A stretch of DNA of 23,745 bases from the NCBI GenBank assembly GCA_949067325.1, contig CARTDZ010000017.1, positions 1 to 23,745 of the forward strand, given 5' to 3'. Below are positions 1 to 8,300 of the stretch, one piece after another. The notes beneath the pieces are model-generated. The model saw only the letters and a list, made by a program, of their open reading frames with translations. It made no database searches and was not told the DNA's origin. Positions within the stretch are counted from its first letter, which is position 1. The number at the start of each line of letters is the position of its first letter. This DNA comes from an uncultured Eubacteriales bacterium (GTDB lineage: Bacteria > Bacillota > Clostridia > Christensenellales > UBA1242). The position numbers were made by a program, and so were the translations under genes.

Positions 1-116
1 TGGTGATGTTCTTTTCAAGCCAAGGCATGAGATTTTATGTGGATACTGACACTATTTTAACACCAAAAAGACTTGAAGAAGTAGATAAAATCGAAAACGC
101 GAAATATCTTTTGTAA
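1..116 (+). CDS. 3' end of an unidentified protein gene
   Basis: An open frame enters from the left edge (first full codon at 3) and stops with TAA at 114-116. It leaves 37 residues that include the stretches SSQGMRFYVDTDT and TPKRLEEVDKIENAKYLL. The frame has no stop before 114, and the sense codons look like those of neighbouring genes. The visible tail carries no motif I recognise, so I assign no function. It lies upstream of rnj in the same direction, but 233 bp containing a large structured element separate them, so a shared transcript is uncertain. Confidence 0.5.
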   Translation, partial: VMFFSSQGMRFYVDTDTILTPKRLEEVDKIENAKYLL

Positions 117-163
117 CAGCAAGTTTGACTAGACTTTGCAGAGAAGATTGGGTGAGGAGAAAT

Positions 164-265
164 GCGGCTCGAAAGGCTTTTGCCAAGAAGGCAAAAGCAG
201 CCGTCGGCTCTTCGCACGACGGCTTCGCTTGTCCTTAAAAAAAAGGACAAGCTCTTTCGAGCCGC
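164..265. other. Perfect cloverleaf inverted-repeat element (four-way junction)
   Basis: A 12-bp perfect outer stem (GCGGCTCGAAAG at 164-175 with CTTTCGAGCCGC at 254-265) encloses three consecutive perfect hairpins. These are 9 bp (176-184/190-198, loop 185-189), 7 bp (200-206/217-223, loop 207-216) and 10 bp (227-236/243-252, loop 237-242). Junction linkers are 0-3 nt. In total 76 of 102 nt are paired without a mismatch. By hand count the element is about 55% GC, in clearly AT-richer surroundings. No U-run follows the outer stem, so it is not a simple terminator. It could be a structured RNA in the rnj leader or a mobile palindromic (MITE/REP-like) element; the sequence alone cannot decide. 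Confidence 0.75.
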
Positions 266-349
266 CCTTGTTTCCGCTGCAATCTCTGTCAAAAACTCAA
301 AATGATATTTGCCGACAAAACAAAACTAAAACAAAAAGGAGACAATTAA

Positions 350-2005
350 ATGAACAACAAAGTAAAAATCACATTCTTAGGAGGGGTAGGCGAAATAGGC
401 AAAAACATGACGGCTATAGAGTATAATGACGAAATTATAGTCATAGACGCTGGTCTTACTTTTCCAGATGACGAGCTTCCAGGTGTGGACATCGTCATAC
501 CAGACTTTTCATATATTATCGCAAACAAAGACAAAGTCAAGGCGATTTTGTTAACTCATGGCCACGAAGACCACATAGGCTCATTGCCATTTCTTTTGCA
601 ACACATAAACGCTCCAGTCTATGGCTCAAGATTGACCCTTGCCATCGTTGAAAACAAACTCAAAGAACACCCAAAAGTTAAACTTAAAGCTGTAGCTGTT
701 CGTCCAAGAAATGTTCTAAAGCTAGGCTCTTTCACTGTTGAATTTATAAAAGTCACACACTCAATCGCAGGCGCACTCGCGTTATCAATTACCACTCCTG
801 CGGGAACAATCGTTCATACTGGCGACTTTAAGATAGATTATGAACCAATTGACGGACAAATGACCGACCTCACTCGTCTAGGCGAAATAGGCCGCAAAGG
901 TGTAAATCTTCTCCTCTGCGAAAGCACAAATGTCTGCCGCAAAGGCTATTCTATGAGCGAAAAAACAGTAGGTCGCACACTTGAAGCCATCTTTGACAGC
1001 CACCGCGACAATAGGATTTTTGTTGCAACTTTCGCTTCAAACATATATCGCCTTCAACAAATCCTTGATCTTGCTGAAAAATATAAAAGAAAGGTGGCTT
1101 TCACAGGCCGCAGCATGATAAATATCTCAGAAGTGGCAATGAAACTAGGCGAGCTTAACTACAATCGCGAAAATATAATAGACATAGAAAAAGTCAACAA
1201 AATGGACGACAAAGAAGTCCTCATCGTCACCACAGGCAGTCAAGGTGAGCCAATGAGCGCATTAACTCGCATGGCCGCAGGCGAATTTAAAAACATCAAA
1301 CTTAAAGACAACGACCTTATCATATTCTCAGCATCTCCAATTCCAGGCAACGAAAAAAATGTTTACAAAGTAGTCAACGCTCTCTACAAACTAGGTGCTG
1401 ATGTGATTTATGACGAACTTGCAGATGTTCACACATCTGGCCACGCCTGCCAAGAAGAGCTTAAACTCATGCACTCACTCGTAAAACCAAAATTCTTTAT
1501 TCCAGTGCATGGCGAATATCGCCACATGAAAGTTCATAAAGAACTGGCCATGGCTCTTGGCATGGAAAGCCGCAACATTGTCATCGCAAGCCTCGGTATG
1601 CAAGTGGAACTCTCTCCAAATTCAATCAAAGAAGTGGGCTTTGTCACAGCAGGCCAACGCCTTGTAGACGGCTACGGCATTGGCGACATGGACAGCAATG
1701 TTTTAAAAGAACGTAAACAACTTTCAGAAGACGGCATTTGCGTAGTCTGTGTAAATATAAACAATATCGCAGGCGAAGTGACTAGTGACCCATTTATTAT
1801 CACTCGCGGCGTTGTCTATGCAGACGAACAAGAAGCATTTGTTCAAGACGCCAAAGCTTCAATCATCGCATCTTTAAAAGAGCAAGACCTTCGCGGCGTA
1901 GAGCCATCAGTGATAAAATCAACACTTCGTCGAAACATCTCGAACTTTATCTTTAAACGCACAAAACGTCGCCCAATCATTTTGACAATCGTGACGCTCG
2001 ACTAA
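350..2005 (+). CDS. rnj: Ribonuclease J
   Basis: This encodes a 551-residue metallo-beta-lactamase/beta-CASP ribonuclease, the usual size for RNase J. In Firmicutes this enzyme carries out 5'-to-3' exonucleolytic and endonucleolytic mRNA decay and rRNA maturation in the cytoplasm. The zinc-binding signature HGHEDH is at residues 70-75, followed by further metal motifs (HSIAG, then HTGDF with its Asp). The beta-CASP part includes CESTN, TGSQGEP and SGHA motifs, and FIPVHGEYRHM follows near residue 386. A C-terminal RNase J domain completes the protein. The start is supported by AAAGGAG at 335-341, eight bases before the ATG. The stop overlaps the next start as TAATG, so translation of the two genes is probably coupled. 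Whether this is the J1 or J2 type cannot be told from the window. Confidence 0.96.
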   Translation: MNNKVKITFLGGVGEIGKNMTAIEYNDEIIVIDAGLTFPDDELPGVDIVIPDFSYIIANKDKVKAILLTHGHEDHIGSLPFLLQHINAPVYGSRLTLAIVENKLKEHPKVKLKAVAVRPRNVLKLGSFTVEFIKVTHSIAGALALSITTPAGTIVHTGDFKIDYEPIDGQMTDLTRLGEIGRKGVNLLLCESTNVCRKGYSMSEKTVGRTLEAIFDSHRDNRIFVATFASNIYRLQQILDLAEKYKRKVAFTGRSMINISEVAMKLGELNYNRENIIDIEKVNKMDDKEVLIVTTGSQGEPMSALTRMAAGEFKNIKLKDNDLIIFSASPIPGNEKNVYKVVNALYKLGADVIYDELADVHTSGHACQEELKLMHSLVKPKFFIPVHGEYRHMKVHKELAMALGMESRNIVIASLGMQVELSPNSIKEVGFVTAGQRLVDGYGIGDMDSNVLKERKQLSEDGICVVCVNINNIAGEVTSDPFIITRGVVYADEQEAFVQDAKASIIASLKEQDLRGVEPSVIKSTLRRNISNFIFKRTKRRPIILTIVTLD

Positions 2006-2601
2006 TGAATTCAATCCTCACTCAACTAAAAATTTTTGCAAAAGAAAATAATGTGCCAATTTTGCGAGAACAAAGTGGACACATTCTTTTGCAAATCTGC
2101 CAAAAAAACAAACCTAAAAACATTCTGGAAATAGGCACTGCAATAGGTTACTCTGGCATTTTAATGCTTGAAGGCAGCGGAAAAACAAGCACTCTTACAA
2201 CGCTTGAAAAGAACCCTCTCCGTATCGAACAGGCCAAAGCGAATTTTCAAAAAGCAAACCTCCAAAATCGTGTGACACTGCTTGAAGGTGACGCGATGAC
2301 AAGCTTACTTTTGCTTCAATCGCAGCAAAAAACATTTGACCTTATCCTGCTCGATGGCCCAAAAGGACAATATATAAAATATCTTCCAATCCTTAAAAAC
2401 CTTCTCACACCAAAAGCTATACTTTTCGCTGATGACATTTATCTTCATGGCTGGGTAAAAAGCCAAGAAAAAATTCCTCACAAACATCGTGCAATGGTTA
2501 TGGCACTTCGTCGCTTTATCGACGCACTCTCAGTCGATCAAACCTTAAAAACTCAATTTCTAGATATCGAAGATGGACTAAGTATAAGTCAAAAAAAATA
2601 A
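2005..2601 (+). CDS. SAM-dependent O-methyltransferase (TrmR/YrrM-like)
   Basis: A 198-residue class I methyltransferase of the predicted O-methyltransferase family (COG4122 type). The SAM-binding motif I reads LEIGTAIGYSG (residues 41-51), followed by the acidic TLEKN at 66-70 and EGDA at 94-97. LLDGPKGQY at 115-123 and the metal-site-like ADD at 142-144 are typical of cation-dependent members. The end of the protein (HKHRAMVMALRRF, then LDIEDGLSIS) resembles the clostridial and bacillar YrrM/TrmR branch, which methylates 5-hydroxyuridine at the tRNA wobble position. That substrate is inferred from family resemblance. The ATG overlaps the rnj stop codon by one base, indicating coupling. A weak hairpin with a T-run follows at 2641-2680. 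Confidence 0.8.
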   Translation: MNSILTQLKIFAKENNVPILREQSGHILLQICQKNKPKNILEIGTAIGYSGILMLEGSGKTSTLTTLEKNPLRIEQAKANFQKANLQNRVTLLEGDAMTSLLLLQSQQKTFDLILLDGPKGQYIKYLPILKNLLTPKAILFADDIYLHGWVKSQEKIPHKHRAMVMALRRFIDALSVDQTLKTQFLDIEDGLSISQKK

Positions 2602-2640
2602 CTTTAAAAACCCCAAAAAACCAAAACAAAACCCAAAAAC

Positions 2641-2680
2641 AACAATAAAATGTAAAAATTTGAAATTTTATTGTTTTTTT
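2641..2680 (+). terminator. AT-rich intrinsic terminator after the methyltransferase gene
   Basis: AACAATAAAAT (2641-2651) pairs perfectly with ATTTTATTGTT (2665-2675) around a 13-nt loop, and a T-run to 2680 follows the stem. The stem has only one G-C pair, so it may be leaky. Confidence 0.55.
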
Positions 2681-2699
2681 ATGCCATTTTTGGTAAAAT
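2671..2699 (+). promoter_or_regulatory. Putative promoter giving a leaderless PAP2 mRNA
   Basis: TTGTTT (2671-2676) and TAAAAT (2694-2699) are separated by 17 bp. Only six bases lie between the -10 box and the ATG at 2706, so transcription would start at or next to the start codon. No Shine-Dalgarno sequence is present upstream of that ATG, which fits a leaderless transcript. The -35 box overlaps the arm and T-run of the preceding terminator. Confidence 0.45.
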
Positions 2700-2705
2700 A
2701 AAGCC

Positions 2706-3266
2706 ATGAAGTTTGAAGCAGAACTTATCACATTCCTTCAAGGAGCAGGGGAAGGCTGGATAACATTTTTCAAAATCGTCACACTTTTCGCAAGCTGGCT
2801 CGGTTTTGCAATTGCACTTATGGTGCTTTATAGCAAAAACAAAAAACTCAGCTATGCCTTTTTTATAACCTTCTTCGTTGGTCTTGCAATCAATATAGCT
2901 CTCAAATTTATTATCGCAAGACCAAGACCATTTGATAGTTATTCAAACATTCTCAATCTCGGAAATGAAGACGGCTATTCAATGCCAAGCTCGCACGCAC
3001 TTTGTTCAGCCATGATAAGTGTGTTTATCTGTTATATGACCTTCAAAGCCAGCAAAAACAAATTTACGCGAGCCATTTCAATCGTCGCTATGCTTCTATA
3101 TTACGCGCTTATCTGCATTTCTCGCATGATGCTTGGCGTACATTATCTCACAGATGTTCTTGCAGGCGGTATTGTTGGAACTTTGCTTGCACTTGTCGGC
3201 ATTTTGCTGTATAATATCATCATAAAAAAGCTGGAGAACAAACATGGAAAAAACGACCAAAAATGA
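2706..3266 (+). CDS. PAP2-family membrane phosphatase
   Basis: A 186-residue integral membrane phosphatase of the PAP2 (type 2 phosphatidic acid phosphatase) superfamily, whose bacterial members dephosphorylate undecaprenyl pyrophosphate, phosphatidate or phosphatidylglycerophosphate. All three catalytic motifs are visible: K67 with ARPRP at 71-75, PSSH at 94-97, and SR at 139-140 leading to H146 and D150 (SRMMLGVHYLTD). Several hydrophobic segments surround them, at roughly 23-42, 50-69, 98-113, 124-138 and 152-172. The substrate is undecided; undecaprenyl pyrophosphate recycling is the most common role for small members. There is no ribosome binding site, and the start seems leaderless. Its 3' end overlaps tsaE by 23 bp in another frame, so the two genes are probably cotranscribed. 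Confidence 0.9.
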   Translation: MKFEAELITFLQGAGEGWITFFKIVTLFASWLGFAIALMVLYSKNKKLSYAFFITFFVGLAINIALKFIIARPRPFDSYSNILNLGNEDGYSMPSSHALCSAMISVFICYMTFKASKNKFTRAISIVAMLLYYALICISRMMLGVHYLTDVLAGGIVGTLLALVGILLYNIIIKKLENKHGKNDQK

Positions 3267-3780
3267 AAAGTCAACCAAAAATGAAAAACCAACCACAAGC
3301 GAAAAACTGACCAAAAATAAAAAAACGATCAAAAATGAAAAACTGACCAAATATGAAAAACTGACCACAAGCGAAAAAGAAACTATCACTTACGCTTCAC
3401 AATTTGCAAAACAACTAAAAATAGGTGACATCATCTTGCTTGATGGTGACTTGGGTGCTGGCAAAACACACTTTACAAAAGGCTTGGCTCAAGGCCTTAA
3501 AAGCAAATGCCTAGTTACAAGCCCAACTTTTACAATTATGAACACTTATGAAGATGGCACTCTGCCAATCTATCATTTTGATATGTATCGCCTTTCTTCA
3601 AAAGAGGAGGCAGAAGAACTTGGCTTCAATGAATATTTTGATCCAACAAGCCTTGACGGAATTTCAATTGTCGAATGGCCAAGTCAGGTCGAGGGTCTGA
3701 TAAACAAACCTTACTATCAAGTTTCAATCCATAAAATTGACGAGTGCACTAGAAAAATCTCTATTGTGCATTTATATTGA
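3244..3780 (+). CDS. tsaE: TsaE, ATPase of tRNA t6A synthesis, with repeat-expanded N-terminus
   Basis: TsaE is the small P-loop ATPase that works with TsaB and TsaD to make N6-threonylcarbamoyladenosine on ANN-decoding tRNAs. The P-loop GDLGAGKT is at residues 68-75, followed by the family motifs TSPTFTIMNTY, HFDMYRL and the LGFNEYF and IVEWP segments. The protein has 178 residues, whereas the family usually has about 140-155. The excess is a 46-residue N-terminal extension with seven Lys/Thr/Glu-rich hexapeptide repeats. No alternative start lies between the repeats and the P-loop. CTGGAG at 3231-3236, seven bases before the ATG, supports translation of the extension. The gene overlaps the PAP2 gene by 23 bp and is followed, 71 bp later, by tsaB. 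Confidence 0.93.
   Translation: MEKTTKNEKSTKNEKPTTSEKLTKNKKTIKNEKLTKYEKLTTSEKETITYASQFAKQLKIGDIILLDGDLGAGKTHFTKGLAQGLKSKCLVTSPTFTIMNTYEDGTLPIYHFDMYRLSSKEEAEELGFNEYFDPTSLDGISIVEWPSQVEGLINKPYYQVSIHKIDECTRKISIVHLY
3256..3381 (+). repeat. Seven tandem 18-bp repeats in the 5' part of tsaE
   Basis: Seven in-frame 18-bp units encode the hexapeptides TKNEKS, TKNEKP, TTSEKL, TKNKKT, IKNEKL, TKYEKL and TTSEKE. Most units begin ACC AAA AAT GAA AAA at DNA level. The third and seventh units share ACC ACA AGC GAA AAA, which suggests duplication of a multi-unit block. The unit length is a multiple of three, so copy-number change would keep the frame. Confidence 0.85.
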
Positions 3781-3851
3781 TTTAAAATTTAATCATATAA
3801 AAATAAAAACAACATCAATACAAAAAACACATTATTTCAAAGGAGAATACT

Positions 3852-4490
3852 ATGATTGCACTCTCTTCGGCTACAAAAAAAGCTTTGATTGCCATTGACA
3901 TAAAAGGCAAAAAAGCCTGCCTTGATCTTGACGAAAAAATCAAACATTCTGAAAACATCTTGCCTCAAATCGACAATCTTCTGGGCAGCCTTTCACTTTC
4001 TATCAAAGATAATGATATCTTTGCGGTGGTGGTAGGCCCAGGCTCTTTCACTGGTATTCGTGTAGGCATGGCTCTTATCAAAGGCTTCTGCGCTGGAGAA
4101 CGAAAAAAAGTTGTTCCATTGTCAACTTTGTCTTTCATGGCATATGTTTATATCAAACAAAACTCACCTCAAACAAACTTCGCTACAATCATCAATGCAC
4201 TTAGCGGCTTTTACTTTTTCTGTGAGTTTGACCAAACTGGCAGCAAAATAGGGCAGGAAAAACTTGTTACAAAAGAAGAACTTGATCAAATCAGCCTCAA
4301 AAAGATTTCATTAAAGGAAGAAGCTTTGACAGAAAATGTCATCGATTTGAATGCCCAAGACCTTCTAGAATATGCACAAAAAGCCCAAAAACAAGGTGAA
4401 GAAATAAACGCACACAAGCTTTGCGCTGTCTATTTGCGCAAAAGTCAAGCAGAAGCCAATCTCGAAGAAAAAAAATTGAAAAATTCTTAA
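3852..4490 (+). CDS. tsaB: TsaB, scaffold subunit of tRNA t6A synthesis
   Basis: TsaB (YeaZ family) is the catalytically inactive ASKHA-fold partner that dimerises with TsaD and contacts TsaE in threonylcarbamoyl transfer. The signature VGPGSFTGIRVGMALIKG lies at residues 61-78, preceded by HSENILPQID at 32-41, matching the HSE-LLP motif of the family. At 212 residues the length is normal. The N-terminus (IALSSATKK) replaces the usual ILAIDTS-like start, a mild divergence. AAAGGAG at 3839-3845, six bases before the ATG, fixes the start. The usual neighbours rimI and tsaD do not follow; the next gene has its own promoter. Confidence 0.92.
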   Translation: MIALSSATKKALIAIDIKGKKACLDLDEKIKHSENILPQIDNLLGSLSLSIKDNDIFAVVVGPGSFTGIRVGMALIKGFCAGERKKVVPLSTLSFMAYVYIKQNSPQTNFATIINALSGFYFFCEFDQTGSKIGQEKLVTKEELDQISLKKISLKEEALTENVIDLNAQDLLEYAQKAQKQGEEINAHKLCAVYLRKSQAEANLEEKKLKNS

Positions 4491-4508
4491 AAAATTGCTA
4501 AAAATTAA

Positions 4509-4537
4509 TAGACATTTGCATAAGTAATATGTATAAT
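4509..4537 (+). promoter_or_regulatory. Sigma-A promoter of the zinc-ribbon gene
   Basis: TAGACA (4509-4514) and a perfect TATAAT (4532-4537) are spaced by 17 bp. The predicted transcript has a leader of about 65 nt, containing a possible weak hairpin (GAAAA at about 4556 with TTTTC at about 4568). Confidence 0.75.
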
Positions 4538-4608
4538 GAGGTTGCTGTTTGATTGGAAAACAAATGCTTTTCAAACACCCAAACAATTTAGATGAATAAG
4601 GAGACAAT

Positions 4609-5133
4609 ATGAAAAAACCTGTGTATATCAGATGCCCAAGATGCGAACTCAATTATATTCAAAAAAAAGATAAGCTTTGTCCAGTTTGCAAGGCAGAACT
4701 CGAAGCCAAGAGCGATTATATAGATGATATCGATTTGGAACTTTGCCCAATCTGCCGCACAAACTATATTCAACCTGATGAAATAATGTGTGCAAGCTGC
4801 CTTAAGGAACATCAAAACGAAGATGGCGAACTTACTGGCGATTGGGAAGATTATCTTACTCGTGAAGACGACGAGGACATTGTTACAGCTGATGACGAAA
4901 CAGGGGAAATGGCTTCAGTGACAGACATAACAAAATCTTCGCTTCTTGATGACGATGACGAGATTGGCCCAGATATCGACTTTGACGATGAAGATGGCAT
5001 AACTTTCGACGACGAAGAGTTGGAAGATGAAGAAGAGCTTGACCTAGATGATGAAGATGATGACGACTTTGACAATCTCGACGATATTGACGACGAAGAC
5101 GACGATGATGACTTTGGTGACGATGACGAGTAA
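4609..5133 (+). CDS. Double zinc-ribbon protein with a highly acidic C-terminal tail
   Basis: A 174-residue soluble protein. Two zinc ribbons use Cys9/Cys12 with Cys24/Cys27, and Cys46/Cys49 with Cys61/Cys64. The two ribbons look like an internal duplication: both read CP-C, then NYIQ, then C--C at the same spacing. From about residue 72 the protein becomes acidic, and residues 117-174 are almost entirely Asp and Glu with a few hydrophobics. That tail is disordered by composition and recalls the acidic tail of the RNA polymerase delta subunit, although no delta-like domain is present. I do not recognise a named family. Nucleic-acid or RNA-polymerase association is only a guess. The gene has its own promoter, AAGGAG at 4598-4603, and a strong terminator, so it is probably monocistronic. 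Confidence 0.75.
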   Translation: MKKPVYIRCPRCELNYIQKKDKLCPVCKAELEAKSDYIDDIDLELCPICRTNYIQPDEIMCASCLKEHQNEDGELTGDWEDYLTREDDEDIVTADDETGEMASVTDITKSSLLDDDDEIGPDIDFDDEDGITFDDEELEDEEELDLDDEDDDDFDNLDDIDDEDDDDDFGDDDE

Positions 5134-5188
5134 AAATCTTTAGTCCAAAACTGCAATTGCTAAAAAACACAATCATATTTCTAAAAAC

Positions 5189-5222
5189 AAAAAAGACTTC
5201 AAATTTATGAAGTCTTTTTTTT
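5189..5222. terminator. Bidirectional intrinsic terminator
   Basis: GACTTCA (5195-5201) pairs with TGAAGTC (5208-5214) around a 6-nt loop. An A-run precedes and a T-run follows, so the stem extends further by A-T pairs and works in both directions. It sits between the convergent genes ending at 5133 (plus) and 5303 (minus). Confidence 0.9.
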
Positions 5223-5302
5223 GCTTTAAGTTTTAGTTTTGTTATAATTCTTAAATTTTTTAAATCAAAGCTAAAAACCAAAATTGCTTAAAAATTCAAA
5301 CA

Positions 5303-8300
5303 TTATTGTTTAGATTTGCTATCGGATTTGCTATCGGATTTGCTAGCCTTTCTAAGCTCTTTTTGACGTCTTATTTCATCGTCTGAAATGCGCTTCTCAA
5401 TATCCATCAAATGATCAGTGGAAAGTGCAGCATCAATCTGCTCATCTAAAATATCAAGCTTCTCCTGCAATCTTGCAATCTTGCTTGCATAAGCCTTAAA
5501 TTCACGCTCAGTATCTTTTGTTATCTTGCCTTTGCTCGAAATTCTTGCTTCTTTTACAGCTTCTTTATGAGATTCTTCAGCTTCCTCTTTCTGCTTCAAA
5601 AGATTTGCTTTGGTTTCTTTCAAACTAGCCACTTCTTCATCTCTTTCAGCTTGAGCTTGACGAAGTACCAAATCGTGATCAACGCTTATCTTTCTGTTAT
5701 AATCCTCTTCAACAACTTTTTCGCTTTTCTTGATTTTGATTTTGCGAAGAGCATAACCAACAATCGCAATCACGATAGCTGCACCAAAGATAAGTGAAGG
5801 TATCAAAAGCCATCTCAAATTGTCGTTTTCGCCAGCAGTTGTATCATTATCATCAGGCTGCGTAGCATCTTCATCAACATTCTCTTCAACTGATGCGAAA
5901 ACTGTCTTGCCATATTCTTCGCCATCTTTAGCTCTTGTATATTCGTCCTCAGTGGCAGAAGTGAAGGTGAGGTGAGTTAAAAAGGCACTACCAATACTTG
6001 CGTCACAATCACTATTCAAACTGAAAACAAATTGAGGAGTTTTGCTGTTGTCAGCTTTGAAATAAATTGTATATTTGGTGAATTTGTCTTCGCTCACAAG
6101 TCCTTCAGCTAATTTAAATTCACTAAGTCCAACACTAGCTCCAAATTTGCAGTCGTGCTTGTCAGTTTTGCCGCCCAAGTCACCATTTTCCAACATAGTT
6201 CTCAACTCAAAGGTCATCTTGTAATAATTTGACGCTTCAGTGTCGAGTTTAAAATTGGATTTCAAACTTGATTTGCTGTTTAACATTGAAGTCAAAACAA
6301 GAATGTTTGCGTCTTCCACCTCAAGGCCATATTCGTTTTCTTTGCCGCTGACAATACCGCCTTTGGCTGAAACCGCATTTGTTTCGATATAAGTATGATC
6401 AATTGCAAAACTATAAGCAGTTGAATCTGTCAAAGCTGCACCAATAGTATTTGTAGGGTCAAGGTTGAGATAATAGCTGGTCATATCGACTTTGTTTTTG
6501 GCGCCTTCAAAAACTTCTTCTGTCACATCAGTAGAAATCTTAAAGTTGTCAATATAAGCCGCGCCGCTCATTCTCTTGTTATTTTCATTTTCGCCAAAGT
6601 GAATTTTCACTTTGATACTATTTGCAGAACTCTCAGCAGTGCGGAAATAAATTTCGCCTTGCTTCCAAGTCGTTTCGCTTGAATAGCCACCTTGCTTGAA
6701 CAACAAAATACCATCTTCATCAACAATTTCTATAGTCAAATAACTGTTTTCAGCACCAAAAGACTGTGTCCAAAAATCAAAAGTCAATTTATAAAAACTG
6801 TTTTTTTCAAAAGCATAACTTTCAGACGTCAAATTTTGATATCCATTTTTTGAATAGAACATGAAAGCATTGTTAGGGTAGTCCTGTCCGCTAGGGTGAC
6901 TAGGATAAACCTTGCCCCAGTCTTCATCGCCATACATCTCCAAAAATTTGTTGCGGTTTTGAAGATAAACAACGCCAGCTTCTTGTACAGCCATTTTATT
7001 GTCATTCTGTTCAAGTGTCCAATTTTCAGCCTTTAAAGGATATTTAAGCTCAACCTTGTCATTTTCAGTATTGTTGAAAAATCCGTTTTTGAATGTTGGC
7101 TCACTTGAAATAGTCGTCAGTTCAAGTGTATTGCTGCCATTTTTGAATTCTTCATAAGTCACATATGAAAGTGTAATATCATCAACAAACACACAACCTG
7201 AAGCAGATGCATCACTGCTGCCAAAAACAAATTGCAAATTGACAGATGTGTCAAAAAGTTGATGCCCTTTGATATAAAAATCAACTCTCTGATATCCATT
7301 TGTGAATTTGTCTGACCCGCTTGATGAAATTGCACTGCTAGAGCCTTCCATCAATTTATAACTCTCACTGCTTAGTCCAGCATCGAAAATCTTATCGTTT
7401 TCCTTGACCTTGACATAAAAGCCGCCATTCATTTCAGTTGTTTTCACAAAAGTAGACAATCTATAAATTCCATGAGCCTTGATTTCAATGTCTTTTGAAG
7501 TGACTGCAAAGTGAGCAGTTTGGCCAGCTTGGGTGTACATCACAAGAGCCTTCTTGTTGTTTAGCGAAAGGGTGTTGCCAGCAAAGTCATAACCAGTTTT
7601 TTCTTTAAACTGCACAGGCTGAGTGCCTTCACCAACATCAAAAATCATCGCGTGTCCATAAGAGGCATTGACACCTTCGCCCACTCTCTTCCAGCTGTCG
7701 CCCAAAGCACTTTGAGAAGGATTGATGTCTTCAAAGTCAAAATTATAACCGCTCATGTCAAGCCTGCTACCTTCACTAGTCAGCTCAGTCAATAGATACT
7801 TAACTTGCTTTTCAACCTTCTGACCATTTACATAATCAAAAGAGCCTTGCATATCGTCAATGTTCTTATAAAAATAGTTTTGCGAAAATCTTTCAAGGCA
7901 AACATCATCATAAAAAACAACGCCGCCGTAAGATGAAGAATTTTTGCTTCCAAGATAAAGGTCAATTGTGATTTCCTGCTCGCTGTCACCAGTCACAAGA
8001 TAAAAATAGTAGTTCTGCCAACTTTTGTTCTCAATGCCTTCAAAAGCAAATGAAACATCGTTGCCTTCACTGTTTTTAAGACCGCTGACATAAATCGAAC
8101 CTTTTACACTGCTGCCACCATTGAGGGCGGTGAGTGCCTTGAGTGAAAGTTTGTAATATGAATTGGCCTTAAGCGTAATGGTGTTTGAGCGATAACCTTT
8201 TCTTGCAGAAGCTTGGCTTTCCTGCGCGTCGTATCTCGAATTGATCATCAAAATCTTGTTGTCGTCACCAATAGCTTTAGGATTTTCAGCCAAACGATAA

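Noticed and set aside
136..426. Plus-strand ORF of 96 codons across the cloverleaf element and the rnj start
   Set aside because: It runs through a perfect multi-hairpin element and overlaps rnj in another frame. It has no ribosome binding site, and its Lys/Arg-rich content reflects the palindromes.
3256..3381. CRISPR-like array
   Set aside because: The 18-bp units are contiguous, in frame and without spacers, so they are coding tandem repeats.
4851..5156. Minus-strand Ser-rich ORF of 101 codons
   Set aside because: It is the antisense shadow of GAT/GAC/GAA codons in the acidic tail of the zinc-ribbon protein gene.
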